From a virus: a DNA stretch of 56,382 bases. This document shows positions 31,998 through 38,789 of this stretch, piece after piece. The notes beneath the pieces were generated by a model. The model worked only from the letters and a program-made list of their open reading frames with translations, searched no databases and was not told the DNA's origin. The stretch covers positions 1 to 56,382 of the IMG/VR virus record IMGVR_UViG_3300019926_000028; one strand, 5' to 3'. How positions within the stretch are numbered: position 1 is the stretch's first letter; each line of letters begins with the position of its first letter. Position numbers and translations under genes: made by a program.

Positions 31998-32500
31998 ACA
32001 ACTTGGATGAACCGTTGGACGAAGACTATCCGGAGTTTATGGATTCGTTAGATACAGACGGAGTGTATCTTTCCGGACCCATCCGGTGTGTCGAAGATAA
32101 CGGTATTGAATGGAGAGAAGAATTGATTGAGGATTATCCCGAGATTGAGTTTAACAATCCGTTAGATAACTTTTCCCCTGAAACGCACGATATTTTGAAC
32201 GATCCGGCTGATTTTGATGAAGATTCGGAGAAGACTCAAGTTATGCCTTCAGAGTATGTGATGGAAGATAAGATTATGATTAATGAATCTGATGTGCTAT
32301 TCTTGGGTATTCCCGATGAAATTGCACGGGGGTCTATGATGGAAACTATGTACGCCTACTTGAGAGGAATTCCGTTTTTTGTTTGGACTATTGATGGACA
32401 GCAAGAAAGTGGATGGATTTTTGACCAAGCAGAGTTTATGAGTAACGATAGAGACGAAGTAATAAATGAGGTGAAATCATGTCTTACTACCACGACATAA
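31988..32500 (+). CDS. Nucleoside 2-deoxyribosyltransferase-like protein
   Basis: 170 aa. After an acidic N-terminus the family pattern appears: VYLSGPIRCVEDNGIEWREE near residue 27, FNNPLDNF, INESDVLFLGIPDEIARGSM near 95 and METMYAYLRGIPFFVWTID. This matches the N-deoxyribosyltransferase/DUF4406 group: a GPI nucleotide-binding start, an Asp in SDVLF, and a GSxxE motif with the catalytic Glu. It would exchange or cleave bases of deoxynucleosides, joining dcd and the kinase in a dNTP salvage set. Confidence 0.75.
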   Translation: MSVDNLDEPLDEDYPEFMDSLDTDGVYLSGPIRCVEDNGIEWREELIEDYPEIEFNNPLDNFSPETHDILNDPADFDEDSEKTQVMPSEYVMEDKIMINESDVLFLGIPDEIARGSMMETMYAYLRGIPFFVWTIDGQQESGWIFDQAEFMSNDRDEVINEVKSCLTTTT

Positions 32501-32706
32501 TGAAAGAAAACGAGTGCGAAAAATCAGAAGGTATAGAAGAGTGTATAGAAGTAGATGGTGATAGTTTGGAAATAAAATACACAGCATACGCAACTGGACA
32601 CTACCCAATCGGTACTCGCTTTATGAATACAAAGTCTGTAGATACATTTGAGTTGTCTCTTGAGGAAAATCAGATTTCCAACTGTCTATTTTGGGATAAT
32701 GAATAG
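32479..32706 (+). CDS. Unknown small protein
   Basis: 75 aa. A full archaeal Shine-Dalgarno GAGGTGA lies a few bases before the ATG, although the gene overlaps its upstream neighbour by 22 bases. The product starts MSYYHDIMKENECEKSEGIE, has several cysteines without a clear ribbon, and a beta-like middle (EIKYTAYATGHYPIGTRF). Nothing recognised. Confidence 0.5.
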   Translation: MSYYHDIMKENECEKSEGIEECIEVDGDSLEIKYTAYATGHYPIGTRFMNTKSVDTFELSLEENQISNCLFWDNE

Positions 32707-33304
32707 TTACGAAGGAAATTTAATTGTATTGGAGGGCGTTGATGGCGTTGGGACTACAACGGTTGCTGAGTCTTTAAAAGAAGAGCATTATCCTGAGTTT
32801 GAATATACAGCCGAGCCTTCCGAGGGGACGTATGGGCGCTATCTTAGAAAAGAACTTCAATCGGATAGCGACCCGACTTCAAGTGATTTCTTCCTATTTT
32901 GTGCAGATAGATTTGACCACGTTGAATCGCTCATCGGGCCGAAGATGGATAAAGGAGAGACTGTAGTAACTGATAGGTACAACCTTTCCACGTTCGCCTA
33001 TCAATCTCGTGTAATTGATGAAGAAATGGATACAGTTGATCCGTATGACTATATTGACCGTATCGTTGGTCAATTCATCATCGAACCGGATCTAACTATC
33101 CTTATTGATGCCCCCGTTGAAGAAACCTTTGACAGACTCGGTGATGATAAGGAGAAGTACGAAAAGATTGAGCGGTTGAAGGATGCCCGTAGAACGTACC
33201 TATACTTCGCTGAAGAGTATGATTACGTTGAGGTGGTGGATGGGACACAAGAACCCGAAGGAGTGCTTAGAGAGTGTCTTGAGTTGATTGATGAAACTGT
33301 ATGA
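32699..33304 (+). CDS. tmk: Thymidylate kinase-like protein with altered P-loop
   Basis: 201 aa from the ATG at 32699. The order of motifs is that of dTMP kinase: LEGVDGVGTTTVAESLK near residue 9, EPSEGTYGRYLRKEL, DRYNLSTFAYQ near 95, and a late FDRLGDDKEKYEK lid. The P-loop reads GVDGVGTTT, where the family has GxDGxGKTT, so the Walker A lysine is Thr. The bases (GGG ACT ACA ACG) are clear. Either the enzyme uses another residue or it is inactive; the rest of the active site is intact. Confidence 0.8.
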   Translation: MNSYEGNLIVLEGVDGVGTTTVAESLKEEHYPEFEYTAEPSEGTYGRYLRKELQSDSDPTSSDFFLFCADRFDHVESLIGPKMDKGETVVTDRYNLSTFAYQSRVIDEEMDTVDPYDYIDRIVGQFIIEPDLTILIDAPVEETFDRLGDDKEKYEKIERLKDARRTYLYFAEEYDYVEVVDGTQEPEGVLRECLELIDETV

Positions 33305-33513
33305 ATGTTGAGATTGAAATTGCCGTTGGCGATGTGGTTCAGTTCAATGACGAAGAATGGCAGGTAGTTAATTCACCTTCTCACGATAACAGTTTTGATA
33401 TGCGCTCCACAGTTGGAAATTTAGAGAACTTTACACGGGAAGAAATCGAGAAGCAGATCGATATGACGGGGAAGTTTGCTCGTGTGAAAGAGAGTTATAT
33501 CGGCATTTCGTGA
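33301..33513 (+). CDS. Small beta-barrel protein (KOW/SH3-like)
   Basis: 70 aa. IAVGDVVQFNDEEWQVVNSP looks like the first strands of a small barrel; the pattern recalls 29443 and the N-terminus of 44972. The second half is charged (FTREEIEKQIDMTGKFARVK). It overlaps the kinase by 4 bases. Function unknown. Confidence 0.5.
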   Translation: MNVEIEIAVGDVVQFNDEEWQVVNSPSHDNSFDMRSTVGNLENFTREEIEKQIDMTGKFARVKESYIGIS

Positions 33514-33514
33514 C

Positions 33515-33529
33515 CGAAACTGTTTTAAC
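33515..33529 (+). promoter_or_regulatory. BRE/TATA promoter of the XPD-like helicase
   Basis: CGAAACTGTTTTAAC lies 24-38 bases before the ATG at 33553, the standard haloarchaeal-type pattern of the window. Confidence 0.6.
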
Positions 33530-33552
33530 TGCCTGTTCCCAAATACAGTTAC

Positions 33553-35193
33553 ATGAAGTCCACCATCACAGAGCTTTTCCCACATCCGACCTTTCGTGAA
33601 AAGCAGTACGATGTGATTCAAGCCTGTTTGCAAGCACTCTATACAGATGGTTATGATAATGTGGTATTGCAAGCGCCGACAGGTACAGGCAAGTCAGCTT
33701 TGTTGACAACACTATTGAGACACGCTGAAGACGGCTTCTATTCTTCTCCACAAAAGTCTCTTCGTGAACAACTTCAGGCAGATGAAGCCCTCGATCCACA
33801 TATTGTTTCTCTAAAGGCGCGACAAGATTACTATTGTCAAGTCGGAAATGATAATTGTGAAGATTGTCATGTGAATCAAGATTCCGAGCAATCGTGTGCA
33901 GAACAAGGAAACTGTACTTATTGGAATGCGAAACTATCTGCTATCAATAGCGATATTGCGAATATCACTTTCTCTTATCTGATTATAGATAATATGCTTC
34001 CTGTTGAAGTGAATGACGTTCCTATTTCTTTCGATGATAGAGAGATGTTGGCAGTCGATGAAGCTCATGGCCTCATCCAACAAACAGAAGAACTACACGC
34101 GGGTTTTGATATAACCCCGTATGGTCTTCCACGTTCTGTATTCCGTGGTGCGACTGATGGTGCTGATTTGGACGCTTCTTCCTATCAAGACGTAGCAGAA
34201 ACGGTTGGTACTATTTATGCACGCGCTAAGGACTATCCACGAGATGATGTTCCTCCATTTCAAATGGAGCCAGCAGAAAAGAAATGTAAGCGGATGGTGG
34301 ATAAAATCGAGTGGATGAAAGAGCAAGTTGATAATGGATACCCGTGGGTTGTTGATGTTGAAACCGAGAAGTATGGGAATAACTACGTTAAGACACTCCA
34401 TCTCACACCTACCAACGTTTCCTCATTTTTGAAAAATAACGTATGGAGTCGTGCTGATAAACGAGTTATCTCTACAGCGACTCTCCCCTACCAGTCTAAT
34501 CCTGAGATATGGTTGAATAAAGTCGGTCTTGATCCTGAGAATACGAAGGTGATTAATGTTGGAATGACATTCCCTGTTGAGAATAGACCGATTTATACGA
34601 ATTCTATGGTCTGTTCCATGAGCGGAGGAGGTGATAAGTCCAATTGGGGGAGCGTGTTAGATGCTATAAATGAATTAGCAGAAAGTCACTACAATCAGAA
34701 AGGATTGATACATACTGCTTCGTATGAACGTGCATCACGAATTGCTGATTCAATTAAAGCAGATGAACATCCATATCTTGATAAAAATGTGATGGTTCAC
34801 AATCAAGATAGAGAAGCAGATAAACAGATTGAGGAATGGCAAGAATCGGATAAGGATATATTTGCAAGTCCATCTGTAATGGAAGGTGTAGACTTAAAAG
34901 ATGAAATGTGTCGATGGCAGGTGTTGGTGAAAGTCCCTTATCCTCCTATGTCTTCACGTATAGAACATATGCTAAACGAAGAACAGTATGGCTGGAGTGA
35001 GTACAGGGAGAGAACGCTTATACGAGTAGTTCAAGCATATGGCCGTGCTGTCCGTTCAAAAGACGACTGGGCAAGTATGTATATTTTGGATAGTGACTTT
35101 CGGGATCTCTTGAAGTACAGAAATCCACCTGAATATTTCTTGAATGCAATCACCGATGAAGAGCCAGAACAAGGAAGCGTTTTTGATTACTAA
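33553..35193 (+). CDS. XPD/Rad3/DinG-family superfamily 2 helicase with Fe-S cysteines
   Basis: 546 aa. Walker A is APTGTGKSALLTTLL (from about residue 40); four cysteines (YYCQ, CEDC, SCAEQGNC) between about 96 and 118 match the Fe-S cluster of XPD and DinG; the DEAH box is VDEAHGL near 168; motif VI reads VQAYGRAVRSKDDW near 493. Such enzymes unwind DNA 5' to 3'. As no MCM or DnaB is seen in the window this may be the main viral helicase, but repair is equally possible. It ends EPEQGSVFDY, a well-formed PIP-like tail (Q, V, then Y). Confidence 0.9.
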   Translation: MKSTITELFPHPTFREKQYDVIQACLQALYTDGYDNVVLQAPTGTGKSALLTTLLRHAEDGFYSSPQKSLREQLQADEALDPHIVSLKARQDYYCQVGNDNCEDCHVNQDSEQSCAEQGNCTYWNAKLSAINSDIANITFSYLIIDNMLPVEVNDVPISFDDREMLAVDEAHGLIQQTEELHAGFDITPYGLPRSVFRGATDGADLDASSYQDVAETVGTIYARAKDYPRDDVPPFQMEPAEKKCKRMVDKIEWMKEQVDNGYPWVVDVETEKYGNNYVKTLHLTPTNVSSFLKNNVWSRADKRVISTATLPYQSNPEIWLNKVGLDPENTKVINVGMTFPVENRPIYTNSMVCSMSGGGDKSNWGSVLDAINELAESHYNQKGLIHTASYERASRIADSIKADEHPYLDKNVMVHNQDREADKQIEEWQESDKDIFASPSVMEGVDLKDEMCRWQVLVKVPYPPMSSRIEHMLNEEQYGWSEYRERTLIRVVQAYGRAVRSKDDWASMYILDSDFRDLLKYRNPPEYFLNAITDEEPEQGSVFDY

Positions 35194-35195
35194 TA

Positions 35196-35748
35196 ATGAC
35201 TGAGAGAGAGAGAGAGAGAGAGAGAGCAACCGCACAATTCCGATTCTTATGCAGGGGTTGAGTGGGGGACACCAAAGAAGTATGTCCTTCCACTTCATAG
35301 AGCTATTGATGGCTTCGACCTTGATCCAGCTTCGGGGGCAGAACCAACAGAATATGCTGAAAACAAATTCACAAAGGAGGATAATGGTTTGGTTCAAGAA
35401 TGGTTCGGTCATGTATGGTTGAACCCGCCTTATGGCAGAGAGCATAACGAAGATTGGGCAAAAAAGGCATTTAATGAAAGTGCGAATTCAAAAAGCATAA
35501 CCTGTTTAGTCCCTGCGGCTACATCTACTGACTGGTGGCAAAAATATTATGCTCAAGCGGATATTTTTTGTTTTGTAGATACAAGAATTGAATTTATAGG
35601 GGCGGGGCAAAACGGTGCTTCTTTTGCTAATGTAATATGTGTATTTAATTCTCAAAATCTACCCGAACAGTATTTTGTGGAATTAAGCCGTATGGGTACA
35701 TTAATGAATCGTGTTCAAATGAACGAAGGTTCCGTTTTCGATTACTGA
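35196..35748 (+). pseudogene. Phage Dam-type DNA adenine methyltransferase, out of frame at a GA repeat
   Basis: The protein reads, in one frame from about 35203, ERERERE...PHNSDSYAGVEWGTPKK, then DGFDLDPASGAEPTEYAENK and VWLNPPYGREHNEDWAKKAF, with NPPY as catalytic motif. This is the phage DNA N6-adenine methyltransferase family (PF05869-like), about 180 aa. The only ATG (35196-35198), three bases after the helicase stop, is in another frame; a (GA)12 tract (35202-35226) lies between. As sequenced the ATG frame meets a TGA at about 35259. One more GA unit, or two fewer, restores the gene. A TTG at 35389 would give only the C-terminal 119 residues. The tail is NEGSVFDY. Confidence 0.75.
35202..35226 (+). 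repeat. (GA)12 dinucleotide repeat inside the start of a methyltransferase gene
   Basis: Twenty-five bases of pure GA alternation directly after ATGACT. The repeat encodes alternating Glu and Arg. Its length decides whether the ATG joins the methyltransferase frame: 12 units as here is off, 10 or 13 units would be on. Confidence 0.9.
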
Positions 35749-35751
35749 TTC

Positions 35752-35767
35752 GCAAATTATTTAAGTT
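35752..35767 (+). promoter_or_regulatory. TATA promoter of the 35788 gene
   Basis: CAAATTATTTAAGTTTT lies 21-36 bases before the ATG at 35788, with TTCG a few bases upstream as a partial BRE. Confidence 0.5.
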
Positions 35768-35787
35768 TTGACGTTTAAGTATGTTGT

Positions 35788-36477
35788 ATGCGAGAGCAAA
35801 TAACTGAATTTTTGGCAACGGTTGATCCGTTGTTCGTAGTTGCTGCGTTAGCATCGTTCTTAGGTATTTTACTGTATTATACATACGGGGGCTTTATAAA
35901 TGAAAACTATACCCGAATTAAATGGTTCCGGAGACTGTTCCTCCCACATATTACCCGTGCAATTAAGAATATTGATAAGCAGTACGAGAATGTGGATATG
36001 AGTGGTCTGTACGTTGAGACAAATGTGAGAGACAGAGAACACGTCTTTGATCTTTATCTCGATGAAGAGACTACAAAAGAACAAGGACTTAATAGCGTCG
36101 GTGGTGAATTGATTTCAAATCACTTCCGACCCGAAGTTATCCTTGCTTCACTTGCCACAAACCCGGAAGGAGAGGCAGAAGATGGCAACTTCGTTTTAAC
36201 TGCTCCATCGCGCAATCATACTGATGTTTCTGTGTTTGGCCGGATATACGATATCATGGTGATGTTTATTTCAAAATACCAACTCCATGTACGTATTTAC
36301 TATGATGAAGATAAGCACAAGCTTGAATTCTACGCACACCATGAAATGAATCCATATAATCCACTTTACGCAGAAAGACATTTTGAAGCGAAGGAATTTA
36401 ATGTTGATAAAGGTGTTGAGATGTTCAAAGAGTATAAGGATGATATGAATCAGTACGGAGTTGAGTTGGTTGAATGA
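35788..36477 (+). CDS. Membrane-anchored protein of unknown function
   Basis: 229 aa. One hydrophobic helix near the N-terminus (PLFVVAALASFLGILLYY, about residues 14-31) then a basic stretch (RIKWFRRLF) and about 180 soluble residues of mixed alpha/beta character. The topology suggests a soluble domain in the cytoplasm tethered to the membrane. I see no catalytic motif. It is coupled to the 36474 membrane gene by a 4-base overlap and lies just upstream of the prkA cassette, though that has its own promoter. Confidence 0.6.
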   Translation: MREQITEFLATVDPLFVVAALASFLGILLYYTYGGFINENYTRIKWFRRLFLPHITRAIKNIDKQYENVDMSGLYVETNVRDREHVFDLYLDEETTKEQGLNSVGGELISNHFRPEVILASLATNPEGEAEDGNFVLTAPSRNHTDVSVFGRIYDIMVMFISKYQLHVRIYYDEDKHKLEFYAHHEMNPYNPLYAERHFEAKEFNVDKGVEMFKEYKDDMNQYGVELVE

Positions 36478-36677
36478 TTGAAGCTCTATTTACTTTTCTC
36501 ACCGCATTAGCCTTTGGTGTCGGTGTTGGATTACTTGCTTTCGGTATTATTTATTGCTATCGCGCTTTTGTCGGTGAGTCTGTGTTTGAAAATCCGTTTA
36601 TCATTCAAGCAGTTAGTTTCGTTTTCATCGTTATTGGGTTAACCTTATTGTTCCTTATATTCCTTAAATTCGCGTGA
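36474..36677 (+). CDS. Small two-helix membrane protein
   Basis: 67 aa, nearly all hydrophobic: LFTFLTALAFGVGVGLLAFG and AVSFVFIVIGLTLLFLIFLK are two membrane helices with a short loop between (CYRAFVGESVFENPF). Possible holin-like, accessory or anchoring role; nothing in the sequence decides. It overlaps the preceding membrane protein by 4 bases. Confidence 0.6.
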   Translation: MIEALFTFLTALAFGVGVGLLAFGIIYCYRAFVGESVFENPFIIQAVSFVFIVIGLTLLFLIFLKFA

Positions 36678-36691
36678 CGAAACGTTTTTAT
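36677..36691 (+). promoter_or_regulatory. BRE/TATA promoter of the prkA-yeaH-spoVR cassette
   Basis: CGAAACGTTTTTATA begins at the stop of the preceding gene and ends about 14 bases before the ATG at 36705 and 29 before the one at 36720. It is the only promoter seen for the 7-kb cassette. Confidence 0.65.
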
Positions 36692-36704
36692 ACTTCGGTC
36701 TGTT

Positions 36705-38786
36705 ATGACAACCTGTATCATGGCAGACCAGTCAACCCGCAAGTCGCTTGACGCTATCAATCAGGAGTACCGAAACAGCATCCCCGAAGATATCCGAGAA
36801 TCGTATTCCTTTGAATGGTATCTTGACGAGGTTTACAATTCGCCACTCATCACCCGAAACGCACATCAGCGAGTTGCTGATATGTTTGAATATTTCGGGA
36901 CTGAATACGACGAAGACACGGGTATTGTCGAATACAAACTAGCCAGCGAAGACCCGCTTCATGATGGTGATAACGTCTTCTTTGGACGTGAAGTTCATGA
37001 AGCAATTCACGAGTTTGTGAATAAGGTTTATTCGGGTGCGCGTGGCCTTGGCCCGGAAAAGCGAATTAAACTTCTTCTTGGGCCGGTTGGGTCTGGCAAG
37101 TCTCACTTTGATTCGCGGCTTCGAAAGTATTTTGAAGAGTATACTCAGCGGGAAGAAGGACGGATGTACACTTTCCGGTGGACGAATCTTTGTGATGTGA
37201 TTGAAGATCAAGACCCATCTGATGATACTGTTCGTTCAGCGATGAATCAAGACCCGATTGTTCTTCTTCCCGAAGATCAACGGCGGGAGATTTTTGATTC
37301 ACTTAATCAGTCTGTTGATGCTGATTATAGGTTGGATAATAAGCAGTCTCTCGATCCACGAAGCGAATTCTTCATGGATGAACTGCTTGATTATTACGAT
37401 GATGATCTTCTCGCTGTTTTAGAGAATCACGTTGAAGTTATCCGTCTCATCGCAAATGAAAACCGCCGTCGTTGTGTTGAAACGTTTGAACCGAAGGATA
37501 AGAAAAATCAGGATGAAACGGAACTGACGGGGGATATTAATTACAGTAAGATTGCCGTGTATGGCGAATCTGACCCTCGTTCGTTTGAATATTCGGGAGC
37601 ATTCTGTAATGCCAATCGTGGTATTTTCTCCGGTGAAGAGTTGCTAAAGCTACAGAAGGAATTCCTGTATGATTTCCTTCACGCTACACAGGAGAAAACC
37701 ATCAAGCCACGAAATAATCCACGAATGGATATTGATCAAGTGATTGTCGGTCGAACGAATATGCCTGAGTATACTGAAAAGAAGGGGGATGAGAAGATGG
37801 AAGCATTCAACGACCGGACGAAGCGGATTGATTATCCATACGTGCTTGAGTATTCCGAAGAGGCTAATATATATGAAAAGATGCTTAATAATGCCTCTGT
37901 TCCGGAGGTTCATGTCGAACCGCACACGCTTGAAATGGCTGGTTTGTTCAGCGTAATGACGCGGGTTGATGAACCCGATACAGATAATATTGATCTGCTT
38001 CAGAAGGTGAAGGCGTATAATGGCGAAGATGGTGATATTGGTGATATTGATGTTCACAAGCTTCGTGAAGAATCCGAAGAGGAAGGGATGTATGGTGTCT
38101 CTGCCCGTTTTGTTGGCGACGAGATTTCCGAGGCTATTGTTACCCGGCTTCATGATGATAACAATTCACTATCCTCTCTTGCTGTTCTACGACACCTAGA
38201 ACAGAACCTAGAGAGTCACGGTTCGATTCCCGAAGACAACTACGACGATTACTATACCTACATCGAAGAAGTTCAGGAAGAATACAAAGACCGTGCTATT
38301 GAAGATGTTCGATACGCTCTCGCTTACAATACTGATGAAATCCAGCGAGAGGGGGAGAAGTACATGGATAACGTTGTGGCGTATATTGATGATGATAAGA
38401 TTGAAGATGATATCACGGGTGAAATGGTTGAACCTGATGAGCAATTCATGCGGTCTGTGGAGGAAGAGCTAGATATCCCCCGTGATCGGAAAGATGATTT
38501 CCGACAAGAAATCTCCAATTGGGTTACTCGTCGCGCCCGAAGTGGTGAAGACTTTGATCCGACCGACAATGACCGTCTTCTCCGCGCTCTTGAACGAAAG
38601 AATTGGAGCGATAAGAAGCATAATATTAACTTTTCTGCTTTGATTCAAAGTGATAGTGATGGTGATTCAGAGGAACGAAGCGATTGGATCGAAGCACTCA
38701 AAGAGCGTGGATACTCCGAAGAAGGCGCTCGGGAAGTTCTTGAATTCGCTGGTGCAGAGGTTGCTAAGGAGGAAATTGACGGATAA
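36705..38786 (+). CDS. prkA: PrkA-family serine protein kinase (first copy)
   Basis: 693 aa. PrkA proteins couple an AAA+ ATPase to a kinase-like C-terminal domain. Visible here are an N-terminal helical region (SIPEDIRESYSFEWYLDEVY), Walker A LLLGPVGSGKSHFDSRL near residue 126, and a long region with IKPRNNPRMDIDQVIVGRTN and ANIYEKMLNNASVPEVHVEP, the latter typical of the family. The C-terminus ends SEEGAREVLEFAGAEVAKEE. A second, weaker ATG is at 36720. In haloarchaea two prkA genes sit with yeaH and spoVR, as they do here. Confidence 0.88.
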   Translation: MTTCIMADQSTRKSLDAINQEYRNSIPEDIRESYSFEWYLDEVYNSPLITRNAHQRVADMFEYFGTEYDEDTGIVEYKLASEDPLHDGDNVFFGREVHEAIHEFVNKVYSGARGLGPEKRIKLLLGPVGSGKSHFDSRLRKYFEEYTQREEGRMYTFRWTNLCDVIEDQDPSDDTVRSAMNQDPIVLLPEDQRREIFDSLNQSVDADYRLDNKQSLDPRSEFFMDELLDYYDDDLLAVLENHVEVIRLIANENRRRCVETFEPKDKKNQDETELTGDINYSKIAVYGESDPRSFEYSGAFCNANRGIFSGEELLKLQKEFLYDFLHATQEKTIKPRNNPRMDIDQVIVGRTNMPEYTEKKGDEKMEAFNDRTKRIDYPYVLEYSEEANIYEKMLNNASVPEVHVEPHTLEMAGLFSVMTRVDEPDTDNIDLLQKVKAYNGEDGDIGDIDVHKLREESEEEGMYGVSARFVGDEISEAIVTRLHDDNNSLSSLAVLRHLEQNLESHGSIPEDNYDDYYTYIEEVQEEYKDRAIEDVRYALAYNTDEIQREGEKYMDNVVAYIDDDKIEDDITGEMVEPDEQFMRSVEEELDIPRDRKDDFRQEISNWVTRRARSGEDFDPTDNDRLLRALERKNWSDKKHNINFSALIQSDSDGDSEERSDWIEALKERGYSEEGAREVLEFAGAEVAKEEIDG

Positions 38787-38789
38787 GGC

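Noticed and set aside
33553-35193. Replicative MCM or DnaB helicase
   Set aside because: Motifs and Fe-S cysteines are those of XPD/DinG, not of hexameric helicases; none of those is visible in the window.
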